Shown: positions 1 to 10,200 of the stretch, piece by piece
Layout of the letters: every line of letters starts with the position of its first letter
Position numbering within the stretch: the stretch's first letter is position 1
Assembly (NCBI GenBank): GCA_017540265.1
Contig: JAFYBJ010000025.1
Coordinates: 1-64,000, forward strand
Reading direction: 5' to 3'
Length of the DNA: 64,000 nucleotides
Source of the DNA: Lachnospiraceae bacterium
GTDB lineage: Bacteria > Bacillota > Clostridia > Lachnospirales > Lachnospiraceae
Made by a program: the position numbers and the translations under genes
The notes under the pieces: generated by a model
The model's input: the letters and a program-made list of their open reading frames with translations, nothing else
Told to the model about the DNA's origin: nothing
Databases searched by the model: none

Positions 1-1710
1 GATCAATCTGCCCGTTCCTCCGCTCTGGCAGAAGATATTGAGCGTATTATCCCCCATCACGCTGATACCCCACGGTACGGTAAGGGTATAGCCATCTCCA
101 AGGATCAGGTTTACTTCTCCCGTTATTTTTACGCGGTCAGGCAGAGTAATGGTTTGATCGACATAGTAGCTTCCGGCAGGCAGCTCGGTGTAGTCTTCCT
201 GCATCAGGCTGTATGCTTTAAAACCGGAGATCTGTCCATCCGCACCGATATAGCTGATCGGATCGACTTCCACCCACTTAGCGTAAAGGACCAGGTCTGT
301 ATCAACGGGTCTGGATGTGAAATCGAATTTGTATGGTTCGTCAAAACAACGATCCGTATACCAGCCCACAAACTTATACCCCCGCTTTATGGGTGTCGCC
401 GGCATTGTAGCCAGCTCGCCCATTGCAAGCGTCTGTGCTTTAACCGGAGTGCCTCCGTTGCTGTCAAAAGTAACTACGCAGACATTAAAGGAATCAGCGG
501 GCAGGATCTTTTCCCCCTGGGAGTCGTTGATATTCTCCGTACTGACAAGAGTTGAGGTATCTGCGAAAAGGGTGACATCTTCCATACTCTTCACTTCGGA
601 AGCATTTGCTGCAACATAATAATGTCCGTTTCCATCGGTAAAGGTCTTCCCCGGTCTGATGGCAACATCAGCATTTGGAAGAGAGAAGCTGTTAGCACTG
701 ATATAATCTGTTTCCTTTTCCCAACTCAGTAAAAGAGGTGTTTCATCGTTACCGGAATAAATACCCGCCTTTGATCCCTTTGCGCTAACCCGGCCACCGT
801 TGATCGTTATTTGTCCATCAGATCTTATTCCATAATTATCATCCAAATCGCCTCCATTCAGAGCTTCGGCTTTTACCTCACCATCGTTGATCGTTATGGA
901 AACATCTGCCTTTATTCCGGATCCGTCAGTCCCGTTTGCAGTAGCAGTTATGCTGCCGCCGTTGATGGTAATGTTCTTTGTACTTATTCCGTAACTTTTT
1001 GAACCTTCGGTATTGCAAGTGATCTTTCCGCCGTTAATGGTGAGCTCATCGACATTTATGGCATCACCTACCTTAATCCTGTCCTCTAAAGACCCTGATC
1101 CGTTATAAATATACAACTCTCCTGTGCCGGCAGACTGTGCATATATGCTGAGATCGATACCGTTTTTACTGTCATCATCATATAAACAACCCAAACCGAC
1201 AGGGCTTTCTTCGTTGCTGTATGCACTCCAGTCATCATACTCGTCCTTATCACCCACAATGGACATCTTTCCGCCGTCCGCAAGGATGATATGATACGCC
1301 CCGGAAGTATCCAGGCTGACGGAGTTGTGGAAGACAATATCACTATTGACCACATACCAGCCGGGATCGAGGGACGCCTCATTTCCCGAAAGAACGTTTG
1401 CCAACGCACATGTCTGTTCCTGGCCATTTTCGTCAAGATAGCTGACATCCGCCTGTGTCTGACCGCTTCCATCACTATTGAGTATATCCGTCTGCGGCTG
1501 CCCCAACTCCGTCTCTTCAAAATTCTCCGGCTCTTCCGGATCTTCCGTCTCTTCAGAATTCTCCGGCTCCTCCGAATATTCCGGCTCTTCCGGCTCCTCT
1601 GCCCGCACTACTAACGCAAACTCCGGCGTCTGCATTGTCTCAAACATCATGGACAGTATCAGGATCCAACTGATGATGTTTCTGAAAAAGTATCTCTTAG
1701 CTTTCTTCAT
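1..1710 (-). CDS. Secreted beta-helix/InlB-repeat surface protein (partial, C-terminus outside window)
   Basis: The frame is open from an ATG at 1710 to the window edge (570 codons, no stop), so only the N-terminal part is visible. GGAGG lies 6 nt before the ATG. Residues 1-37 form a signal peptide: basic MKKAKRYFFRN, a hydrophobic core, then a VVRA-EE cleavage region. An acidic stretch rich in EEPE and SEEP follows. The middle carries recurring ITINGG-type motifs typical of right-handed beta-helix proteins. Near residues 395-460 is an InlB B-like (Flg_new) repeat with VTFDSNGG, GYKFVGWY and LVLYAKW. Inferred to be an extracellular or wall-associated protein; the ligand is unknown. Any cell-wall anchor would lie beyond the window. 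Confidence 0.8.
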   Translation of the reverse strand, partial: MKKAKRYFFRNIISWILILSMMFETMQTPEFALVVRAEEPEEPEYSEEPENSEETEDPEEPENFEETELGQPQTDILNSDGSGQTQADVSYLDENGQEQTCALANVLSGNEASLDPGWYVVNSDIVFHNSVSLDTSGAYHIILADGGKMSIVGDKDEYDDWSAYSNEESPVGLGCLYDDDSKNGIDLSIYAQSAGTGELYIYNGSGSLEDRIKVGDAINVDELTINGGKITCNTEGSKSYGISTKNITINGGSITATANGTDGSGIKADVSITINDGEVKAEALNGGDLDDNYGIRSDGQITINGGRVSAKGSKAGIYSGNDETPLLLSWEKETDYISANSFSLPNADVAIRPGKTFTDGNGHYYVAANASEVKSMEDVTLFADTSTLVSTENINDSQGEKILPADSFNVCVVTFDSNGGTPVKAQTLAMGELATMPATPIKRGYKFVGWYTDRCFDEPYKFDFTSRPVDTDLVLYAKWVEVDPISYIGADGQISGFKAYSLMQEDYTELPAGSYYVDQTITLPDRVKITGEVNLILGDGYTLTVPWGISVMGDNTLNIFCQSGGTGRLI

Positions 1711-1773
1711 GGTATCTCCTCCGTAATTCTACCTTTCTCATTTTTCCGCTTTATATCCTAAACTCTCCACAAA

Positions 1774-3333
1774 TTACAGCTTCGTGCTCCACTTTGTACA
1801 ATCCCACACCTGAGTCGCTATATCTTCATAGAATTCCGGCTCATGGCACACCATCAGAATGCTGCCCTTGTATTCTTTCAGTGCACGCTTTAGTTCTTCC
1901 TTGGCATCCGCATCCAGGTGATTGGTGGGCTCATCCAGAACCAGCAGATTTGACTCTTTGTTTATCAGTTTGCAAAGGCGTACCTTTGCCTGCTCTCCTC
2001 CGGATAATACCCTGCATTTACTCTCTATGTGCTTTGTTGTCAGGCCGCATTTTGCCAGAGCAGAGCGAACCTCATACTGAGTAAATGAAGGGAATTCATT
2101 CCAGATTTCCTGAAGGCAGGTGGTATCTATATCCTTTGACATTTCCTGTTCGAAATATCCTATCACCAGATTCTCTCCAAGCTCTGCTTTTCCGGAAAGG
2201 GCAGGGATAAGCCCCAGTATGCTTTTTAAGAGCGTGGTCTTTCCGATACCGTTTGATCCGGTTAAAACAATACGTTCCCCGCGTTCCATGTTCACGTTAA
2301 GTTCCTGTGATAAAGGTTCATCATAGCCTATCACAAGATCTTTAGTTTCAAATAATACCTTGCCCGGCGTGCGCGCTGTTTTGAAATTAAACTCCGGCTT
2401 AGGTTTTTCCTTAACCTTCTCTATGATATCCATATTGTCCAGTTTTTTCTGACGGGACATGGCCATATTTCTTGTAGCCACGCGGGCCTTGTTGCGGGCC
2501 ACGAAATCCTTAAGCTCCGCTATCTCCTGCTGCTGTCTGTTATATGCCGCCTCCCGCTGTGCTTTCTTTACTTCATAAACCTCCATGAACTTGTCGTAAT
2601 TCCCGACATAGCGCTCTAAGCTGTGATAGTTTCCGTCCATATGATAAACGATATTTATCACGCTGTTTAAGAATGGAATATCATGGGATATCAGTATAAA
2701 AGCATTCTCATATTCCTGCAGATATTTTTTTAGCCATTCGATATGTTCCGCATCAAGGTAGTTTGTAGGCTCATCAAGAAGCAGTATGTCAGGTTTTTCC
2801 AGGAGAAGTTTCCCCAGAAGTATCTTGGTCCTCTGACCCCCTGATAATTCCGTCACATCACGGTCAAGCCCCAGATCCAAAAGACCCAGTGCCCTGGCCA
2901 CTTCTTCCACCTTTGCATCTATCATATAAAAATCCCGGTTCGTAAGCATATCCTGGATGGTACCGGTCTCTTCCATATATTCTTCCATCTCTTTATCGGA
3001 AGCATCCGCCATCTTTTCATAAAGCTCATTCATCCTTGCTTCCATTGCATAGAGGGGTTCAAAGGCACTTGCAAGTGCATCTTTAATGCTCATACCCGCT
3101 TTGAGTACCGCATGCTGGTCAAGATACCCGGTCTTAACATTTTTTGCCCATTCTATCGTGCCTTCATCAGGCATAAGCTTTCCGGTAATGATGTTCATGA
3201 AGGTGGATTTTCCCTCACCGTTAGCTCCCACCAGACCTATATGTTCTCCGGCAAGAAGCCTGAAGGACACATCCTCGAAGATAGCCCTGTCTCCAAAACC
3301 GTGCGTTAAATGTTCTACATTTAAAATACTCAT
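1774..3333 (-). CDS. ABC-F family ATP-binding protein (YkpA/YbiT-like)
   Basis: This 519-aa protein has two ABC ATPase domains and no membrane segment, the ABC-F layout. Domain 1 has Walker A GANGEGKST (about 36-44), signature LSGGQ and Walker B LLLLDEPTNYLD. Domain 2 has GSNGIGKTT, LSGGEQ and [16 protein letters not shown] proteins bind the ribosomal E site and relieve stalling or protect against antibiotics. Sequence style and length fit the housekeeping YkpA/YbiT branch better than resistance-type members, but that subgroup call is by eye. The start is supported by AGGGAG 8 nt upstream. It lies 15 nt behind the K+ channel gene and is probably co-transcribed with it. Confidence 0.9.
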   Translation of the reverse strand: MSILNVEHLTHGFGDRAIFEDVSFRLLAGEHIGLVGANGEGKSTFMNIITGKLMPDEGTIEWAKNVKTGYLDQHAVLKAGMSIKDALASAFEPLYAMEARMNELYEKMADASDKEMEEYMEETGTIQDMLTNRDFYMIDAKVEEVARALGLLDLGLDRDVTELSGGQRTKILLGKLLLEKPDILLLDEPTNYLDAEHIEWLKKYLQEYENAFILISHDIPFLNSVINIVYHMDGNYHSLERYVGNYDKFMEVYEVKKAQREAAYNRQQQEIAELKDFVARNKARVATRNMAMSRQKKLDNMDIIEKVKEKPKPEFNFKTARTPGKVLFETKDLVIGYDEPLSQELNVNMERGERIVLTGSNGIGKTTLLKSILGLIPALSGKAELGENLVIGYFEQEMSKDIDTTCLQEIWNEFPSFTQYEVRSALAKCGLTTKHIESKCRVLSGGEQAKVRLCKLINKESNLLVLDEPTNHLDADAKEELKRALKEYKGSILMVCHEPEFYEDIATQVWDCTKWSTKL

Positions 3334-3348
3334 TATGCATCTCCCTTC

Positions 3349-4053
3349 TTAGCGATCCTCGTTTAATGCATCCATATATCCCGCCGTAATGATACCTGCA
3401 GGAAGCGCAACGATAGCGATGCCGAAAATGGATGAGATCATCGTAATGATACGTCCTGCGGTGGTCACGGGATAGATATCACCGTATCCCACCGTCGTCA
3501 GCGAAACGGTTGCCCAATAGATCGCATCAAAGAATGTATCGAAGGAATCTACTTCCACATTAAAAACGATCAGCGCAGAAACAATGATATAGCCTAACGC
3601 CAGGGTACAGACCGCAAGCAGCGCTTCTTTTGAATTTTTTATAACGCGTACAATGATAAGGATGCTTTTGGAATAGCGGAAAGCCTTGAACACACGAAAC
3701 GTTCTGAAAATACGAAACAAGCGGAACAGGCGGAAGCCGTCACTAAGGATCGTTACCCCCGGCAATATCGAGATCAGATCTATGATAGCCATCGGCGTAA
3801 ACGGATATTTAATAAAAGGCTTTACCCCACCGTTATGCATCTTATGATCTGCCGTCATCCAGCGGAATACATAGTCGATAATGAATATCACGGTAGTAAC
3901 GGCATCAATATACTGAAACAGCGTATTCGTCGTTTTAAAAGCTAACGGGATGGTACTGATCACAATGGTACACAACATCAGCACATCATAAAACGTACTG
4001 ACCAGATCGCCGTCTTTAGCTACTTCTATTATTTCATATAATCTTTTTCTCAT
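3349..4053 (-). CDS. Voltage-gated-type potassium channel
   Basis: A 234-aa six-transmembrane ion transport protein. The selectivity filter TVGYGD is at residues 187-192, between the pore helix (TFFDAIYWATVSL) and S6 (SSIFGIAIVALPAGIITAG). The S4 voltage sensor is unusually clear: Arg or Lys every third residue in RLFRLFRIFRTFRVFKAFR (about 108-126). It should conduct K+ across the cytoplasmic membrane. No RCK or cyclic-nucleotide domain follows S6, so gating is probably by voltage alone. The ATG at 4053 was chosen because GAGAGGGG sits just before it; a TTG 30 nt further upstream has no ribosome binding site. First gene of a two-gene operon with the ABC-F gene. Confidence 0.9.
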   Translation of the reverse strand: MRKRLYEIIEVAKDGDLVSTFYDVLMLCTIVISTIPLAFKTTNTLFQYIDAVTTVIFIIDYVFRWMTADHKMHNGGVKPFIKYPFTPMAIIDLISILPGVTILSDGFRLFRLFRIFRTFRVFKAFRYSKSILIIVRVIKNSKEALLAVCTLALGYIIVSALIVFNVEVDSFDTFFDAIYWATVSLTTVGYGDIYPVTTAGRIITMISSIFGIAIVALPAGIITAGYMDALNEDR

Positions 4054-4101
4054 AGCACCCCTCTCAGTTCCTCTCCGATACAATGTTTAAGTACCCAAAG
4101 T

Positions 4102-4130
4102 ATCATATAATAAAACAGGCACCCCCGCAA
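4102..4130 (-). promoter_or_regulatory. Putative sigma-A promoter of the K+ channel operon
   Basis: Read on the minus strand: -35 TTGCGG (4125-4130), 17-bp spacer, -10 TATGAT (4102-4107). It lies about 50 bp before the chosen ATG. The -35 is a partial match. Confidence 0.45.
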
Positions 4131-4157
4131 GGATAGGCGGTACAACGCTAATGAGAA

Positions 4158-4199
4158 AAATATAATACCCGTTTCAACGATGATGTTGAAACGGGTATT
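4158..4199 (-). terminator. Rho-independent terminator of the Ig-like secreted protein gene
   Basis: A perfect 15-bp inverted repeat (4164-4178 with 4185-4199) with a 6-nt loop lies 27 bp behind the stop at 4227. On the minus strand it is followed by a run rich in T (ATATTTTTCTC). Confidence 0.85.
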
Positions 4200-4226
4200 G
4201 CTTTGCCAATCCACTGTGAGGATCTT

Positions 4227-7040
4227 TTATTTACCCCATACGGGATAAAAAGTGATATTTTTTCCCTTTGCGGGAAGGATATCTGCAAGGGATACTGTGG
4301 CGCCTGCACCGTATTCAACGGCACTTCCATTCTTCTTTGTGGTCCAGCCGAGGAACTTTATGTCATTTTCCCTAGGTTTGAAAGCATCTGCCGCAGCCAG
4401 GGTGACAGTCGCTACAGCGCCGTTACTCATATAAGCTTTCTTTTCTGTCGCAGCTTTTCCTGAAACTTTTACGGTCTTTCCGTCAAGTTTGGCACTCTTA
4501 TTGTACCTGATGGTATAGGTATTTGCTTTGAATACGGCCTTAAGCGTAAGCTTGCCGTTTACCGCATACTTCTTTAAAACAGAGGCATTGACTGCACTTA
4601 TCTTCTTTGCTTTTGTTACTCCCTTATTATCGGTATAAGTTACATACCAGCCCTTGAAGCTGTGGCCCTTCTTTGTAAGCTTTTTATTAAGCGTCGCCTT
4701 CTTTCCGTTCGCAGCAAGAGTCATAAACTTATCCGGAGTATCCTCAGCGCCATCAGGCTGAAGCACCACATCAGCAGAAAGGCTGGACTTTTTATCCGCA
4801 ATATCAAATTCATATTCTATTGTAACTGTAACTGTGATGCTTGCTGTCTTACCGCCGTCTACGCTTGTGGCTGTGATAACTGCCACACCTTCATTTACTG
4901 CTGTTACCAGGCCTGTCTTTTCGTTTACGCTTGCCACTTCAGGATTGCTGCTGTTAAAGCTTATGCCTTTGTTGGTGGCATTTTCCGGTGAAACGGTTGC
5001 ATTTAACTGAAGTTTACCGTATACAACAGAGCCTGATCCTCCGCTTATCTTAAGGGCTGCGCTGCTTCCCTCCTCTATGGTAACTGATGATACATTTACA
5101 GTGGTATCAGCCGGCTCCTCCGGAGCTTCAGGCTCTCCGGGTTCTGAAGGATCTGCGGCAGGCTTTGGTTCTGTAACCTTTACTGTTATATCAGCACTGA
5201 CCGTATTGCCCTGCTCATCCGTAAATTTCACTGTCACAGTCGCACTGTCTGCGGAAACTGTGGTTCCGTTTGCGGAAAGTGTTGTACCGTTCATGGATAC
5301 GCCGGTAACCCGTCCGTTGTTATCTACTGTTGCTATGCCGGGTGCGGAACTATTCCAGCTTACGCTCTTAAGCGTCGCATCCTTCGGATCCGTGGTGAAA
5401 GTAAGCTGCTTTGAAGTACCCTTTGTGATCTCGATCGCCTCGCCTTCGTTGATGCTTATGCCCTTTACAGCTTTATCGGCTACGGTAATCTCCACTTCGG
5501 CATATTGTCCGCTTTCATCCTCTGCGGAAGCCTTTATCTTAGCCTTACCTTCAGAGATTCCGGTAACTTTTCCGGTATTATCAACAGTCGCAACGGATGT
5601 ATCAGAACTTTCCCATTTAAGTTCTGTCTTCGCTGCAGCTTCAGGAGCAATGATCGCAGTAAACTGCCTGGTTGCGCCCGGCTTGATACTGTTTAACGTA
5701 TTTCCGCTGAGAGTGACCTTCTGAACATAAACCGCATTTGGATCAGCAGTATTAAGCAAAAGAGGTTTATCGGCACTGCCGAAGGTTTTTATAAGGGTGT
5801 ATCCCCTCATGCTTTCGTTATATAAATTGGAGCCAAACATAGAATAACTCCAATCATAGTATTTACTGGTATCGCCGTAAACTTCGGCATAATACTCATA
5901 TTTTGTATCCGCCTTTAAGGATGATACTTCTGCTTCTGCCTTTCCTTCCTTATCAAAGCGGCTTTTTTCGATCTTTGTATATTCAGACGCTCCCTTTTCA
6001 CGGTAATAAAGAAATAAGCGTGCCGTATCACCATAGTTGGGATTAAACGCCGCAGATACCCTGATCCCGGACTCAGACACAGTTGAGCTTAGTGACATAT
6101 TATTCTCTGTGTAATCAACGAACCCACCATCCTTAAGCTCCAGGCTGTTGGAATAAACATAAGTGCTTCCGTCACCGCCCCTGACAGCAACGCGTACATC
6201 ACTGCCAATTTCATCCTTATATACTGTACCTGTATAAGCGCCTTCCGATTCATTATATGTAAGACCTAACAGCCCGTCATAACCGCTGACAGCCCCGGCA
6301 TCCGCTCCCTTTGAAGCATCATCAACCACCTGAATAACAGCGCTCTGCATGGTATCATTGATCTCTTTATCCGGATCGGATACCTTCACCTTAATATCCT
6401 TATGGAAATACGTCGACTTGCCTTCCACTACCTCAACAGACTCTAACTTTACATTTGTTTTCGTTTTAGCCGGTTTTGTGGTAAATGTGTCATAGCCATC
6501 AACGAACCACCATGTCGTTTCCCCATTCTCATAGTACGACTCGTATAAACGCCATACATATTTTGTATTCGGTGAAAGGTATCCTTCATTCTTTTCCTCA
6601 TCGTAACGATACAGATTAAACGTGACGACATTGTTTTCTTCTTTATCAGTACTGTTCTCATACGGCCAGAATGTCCAGTCATACATGGCGTCCGGAATAT
6701 TGGTGGCATCAAATTCTTCCATGTCCTTAAAGGCTTCCATATCACTTTCCGTCGAACACAGAAGCATAAGATTGTAGGGATTTTCTATAGATTGATCAAG
6801 CGTCACGGTGAGCATGGCATCATAGCTTCCGGCATCCACGCTTGAGCTTACTGCAGCATCCCTCTGTTCTTCCGCGATAACCTCCTTCGCCACATTCCCG
6901 CTTGCATCATCCTCCGCATCTTCAGACACAGTCTGTGCGAACCTGTCCTCTGCCGCCAGAGCTGCTATGGGTGCAAACTCACTTCCAAGCAGCGATGCCG
7001 TAAAAAACAGGCTCAAAATACGCTTTACTCTGTTTTTCAT
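4227..7040 (-). CDS. Secreted protein with bacterial Ig-like (Big_2) domains
   Basis: A 937-aa exported protein. A signal peptide covers about residues 1-30 (MKNRVKRILSLFF, then a cleavage region near ALAAED). The N-terminal half looks like fibronectin/Ig-type beta sandwiches. Big_2-like units follow at about 440-525, 528-640 and 670-755, each with the SSDTSVATVDNTGKVTG type of motif. A Pro/Glu-rich linker separates units two and three. The C-terminus has InlB-like segments (GHSFKGWYVTY, LTLKAVFK, KFLGWTTK) and ends in FYPVWGK without LPXTG or a membrane anchor, so it is secreted or held non-covalently. GGAGAGGAG precedes the ATG. Monocistronic, divergent from the kinase gene at 7237. Probable role in adhesion or polysaccharide contact; not proven. 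Confidence 0.85.
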   Translation of the reverse strand: MKNRVKRILSLFFTASLLGSEFAPIAALAAEDRFAQTVSEDAEDDASGNVAKEVIAEEQRDAAVSSSVDAGSYDAMLTVTLDQSIENPYNLMLLCSTESDMEAFKDMEEFDATNIPDAMYDWTFWPYENSTDKEENNVVTFNLYRYDEEKNEGYLSPNTKYVWRLYESYYENGETTWWFVDGYDTFTTKPAKTKTNVKLESVEVVEGKSTYFHKDIKVKVSDPDKEINDTMQSAVIQVVDDASKGADAGAVSGYDGLLGLTYNESEGAYTGTVYKDEIGSDVRVAVRGGDGSTYVYSNSLELKDGGFVDYTENNMSLSSTVSESGIRVSAAFNPNYGDTARLFLYYREKGASEYTKIEKSRFDKEGKAEAEVSSLKADTKYEYYAEVYGDTSKYYDWSYSMFGSNLYNESMRGYTLIKTFGSADKPLLLNTADPNAVYVQKVTLSGNTLNSIKPGATRQFTAIIAPEAAAKTELKWESSDTSVATVDNTGKVTGISEGKAKIKASAEDESGQYAEVEITVADKAVKGISINEGEAIEITKGTSKQLTFTTDPKDATLKSVSWNSSAPGIATVDNNGRVTGVSMNGTTLSANGTTVSADSATVTVKFTDEQGNTVSADITVKVTEPKPAADPSEPGEPEAPEEPADTTVNVSSVTIEEGSSAALKISGGSGSVVYGKLQLNATVSPENATNKGISFNSSNPEVASVNEKTGLVTAVNEGVAVITATSVDGGKTASITVTVTIEYEFDIADKKSSLSADVVLQPDGAEDTPDKFMTLAANGKKATLNKKLTKKGHSFKGWYVTYTDNKGVTKAKKISAVNASVLKKYAVNGKLTLKAVFKANTYTIRYNKSAKLDGKTVKVSGKAATEKKAYMSNGAVATVTLAAADAFKPRENDIKFLGWTTKKNGSAVEYGAGATVSLADILPAKGKNITFYPVWGK

Positions 7041-7193
7041 TTTCTCTCCTCTCCTTCCCTTTTATAAGGATCAGTCCCCCAATTTTGAAATCCGGCATCC
7101 CGGAAAACTTCAAAAGGATTATAGCACAGCTTTGCCGTTTTTTAACAGGTTAGCGCCCTTATTTTATTGGCGTAAAGCAGGCTTTTATGGTAC

Positions 7194-7199
7194 TATACT
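7194..7199 (+). promoter_or_regulatory. Putative -10 element before the dual-sensor kinase gene
   Basis: TATACT lies about 38 bp before the ATG at 7237, in the 196-bp divergent gap 7041-7236. No good -35 box is visible at 16-18 bp, so a regulated promoter or another sigma factor is possible. Confidence 0.3.
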
Positions 7200-7236
7200 T
7201 GCCATAATCGAAAACATGCCGCGGAGGATCGTTTCA

Positions 7237-10200
7237 ATGAAAAGCAAAAAAAGTTCCGGCGTGATAATCATAATCGCTGTAATGCTGCTTGCCATCATGT
7301 TTATGGATACCTGGATGGTTTTTGGACAGACCAGACAGCAGACCAAAGATTCCGGCACCTACCAGCTTGAAAATATCAGCGGAGAGCTCGAGAGCACCAT
7401 AAGCGAAGCCGAAAAGCTTACCATGAGCTACGCCTTAAGCGTGCAGGAATATCTCTCCAATAAAGATGCCTTAAGCTATTACATATATAAACAGAAGGCA
7501 GAGCTGCTAAAGAAGAACAGCGGTGCCTTCAATCTGTATATAGCCGGCTCTGACTGGTCCATAATCCCCGATTTTAATATGCCCGATGATTATGTGATCA
7601 CGGAAAGACTGTGGTATACCGGTGCGCTGCGAAACGGCGGTAATACTTATGTAACGCCTCCTTATCAGGACGCGATGACAGGCGACATCTGTTATTCCGT
7701 ATCCGTATTGCTCGGAGACGGTGAAACCGTCCTTGCGGTGGATTACACCATGGAAAATATCCAGGCGCATATAATGCAGATGTATTCCGCAGGCTCTCAT
7801 AATGCCGTCATCATAACCGACGAAGGCATAATTGCCGGCTGCAACAATGAAAACCTTATAGGGAAACAGCTCGTAAGCGCCCTTCCCGACTATGCCGGCA
7901 TCTGGTCTCTTTCAAAAAATACCGACGGCGTTGCCTCTGTCCGCATACGTGACGGCATCCTTTATGAAAATCTTTTTGCCACAAAGTCCGGAAACGGCTG
8001 GTATCTGATAGTCAGCGAAAGTGACTGGGCTCTTTATCATAATTCATATATACAGCTCATCATCACCCTGCTCCTTTCACTTGCTCTCTTCAGCGTTATC
8101 ATACTGCTGTATTTCTTAGCCGTGCGCAACAGAAAAAAAGCGGAGGCGGCTCTGGCATCAAGGGATGAATTCTTAAGCAATATAACAAGTGAATTAAAAA
8201 AACCGCTTTCAAAGATCCTCGACAGTTCATCTTCCGAGCGGATAAAGGATATGGATGACTATAATATCAGGATGGCCGGCATACATTCCGCAGGCGAACA
8301 GCTCTTTGACATGATCGGCCAGATAATATCCTATTCCGGCATAGTACGCAGCGAAAAAGGCAGTGATCCGAAAAAGAAGAAATCAAAAATAGCCTGGATG
8401 AATTTAAGATTCCGCCGGATCATCATCATATTCATGACCTTAATAATGATCGTAAGCCTGTATTCAAATGTGAGCGCCACCTACCGCGGATCCCAGCTGT
8501 TGATGATGCGTGAAGCAGAGAAATACGAATTCAGACTCTCCGAATGGATAAATACCCAGAAAAGCATACTGGATATGTTTGTGAGCATTATATCCACAAA
8601 CCCTGATATGCTTGATGATTACGAAGGAACCGTGGATACCTTAAACCGCATCACAAGCCAGTATCCGGAGATATCCGTCACATATATGACCAATCCGGAA
8701 TTTGAGCATACCGTTTATATGAATAACGGCTGGGAACCGGATGAAAACTGGCGTGTCGAGGAGAGGCAGTGGTATATCGATACCATGGCGGCAGAGGACG
8801 GATGGAGCATATCAGCGCCGTATTATGACGAACAGACAGGCGGTTACTGCGTGACCATATCCGAGCGCGTATATGACGCAAAAACCGGTGAGTTCCTCGG
8901 GAACTTCGGCATAGACTTTTTCATGGACAAGCTGGTGGACGTGCTTGGCGGCAGCTACAGCGACCACGGATATGCCTTTCTTGTTGATACAAACGGCGAT
9001 ATAATAAACCATCCTTACGGAGGTTATCAGATGTCACTGGATTCACAGACAAACGTATCGGATCCTGCGCTTCCCTACTCCGAATCAAAAGCCGACGGCT
9101 CGAACACCGTGGTAATAAAAGATTACGACGGTTCCTACAGGATACTCTTAGCCATAAAAAATGATGTATCACGTTTCAGGGTATATGTGGTATCGGATAT
9201 ATGGACCATATACGGCCGGGTGGTAATTTATGGAATTATCTGTCTGGTCTCCTTCACGCTGTGCATAATCCTTATATACCGGCTGTTAACCGATATGATA
9301 CGCTGGCAGAATACCACCAATGAACAGATAAAGGAAACCGCCGATGCCGCGATAGCCGCAGGAAAAGCAAAAAGCCAGTTCCTTGCGCAGATGTCGCATG
9401 AGATACGGACTCCCATCAATGCGGTACTTGGCATGAATGAGATGATACTGCGCGAATCAGACGACAGTGACATACGCGAATATGCCGAAAACATAAGATC
9501 TTCCGGAAAAAACCTTCTCTCCATCATAAACAGCATCCTGGATTTTTCAAGGATAGAGGACGGAAAGATGGAAATAATCCCGGTGAAATATGAGCTTGCC
9601 GGAATGATAAACAATCTGGTAAATTCCGTGGCAGAACGAGCAAAGGCCAAGTCGCTTGAATTTTCACTCCATGTTGACGAAAAGCTTCCCGCCGTGCGTT
9701 TGGGCGATGATGTAAGACTCACACAGGTGATAGTAAACCTTCTTACCAACGCTGTAAAATACACGGAAAAAGGTACAGTATCATTAAACATATATGAGAC
9801 CGGACGCGAAGGTCCCCAAATAACCCTCGGTGTAAAAGTATCCGATACCGGCATAGGTATTAAGCAGGAAGATATGAGCCGTCTCTTTGAGACCTTTGAA
9901 AGGCTGGAAGAAAAACGCAACAGAAATATAGAAGGTACAGGGCTTGGAATTTCCATCGTTACCAAGCTGCTTCATATGATGGGAAGCGAGCTTAAGGTGG
10001 AAAGCGAATACGGCACCGGTTCCGTTTTTTCCTTTGAGATAAGACAGACCATAGTGGATGAACAGCCTCTTGGCGATTATACACAGCGTATTAAAAAGAA
10101 GGCCCTGCATAAAGATGAGCAGATGCATTTATTTGCGCCTTCCGCAAAAGTACTGGTCGTAGACGACAATGAAATGAACCTTAAGGTGGCAAAAAGCCTG

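Noticed and set aside
1774..3333. Antibiotic-resistance ABC-F gene
   Set aside because: Length, linker and neighbours fit the housekeeping YkpA/YbiT branch; nothing marks a resistance-type member.
4227..7040. Cell-wall sorting signal on the Ig-like protein
   Set aside because: The C-terminus ends in a beta-rich module (FYPVWGK) without LPXTG, hydrophobic helix or positive tail.
6967..7236. Longer N-terminus for the dual-sensor kinase
   Set aside because: The frame is open further upstream but overlaps the divergent signal-peptide region and promoter; GGAGG supports the ATG at 7237 followed by a proper membrane anchor.
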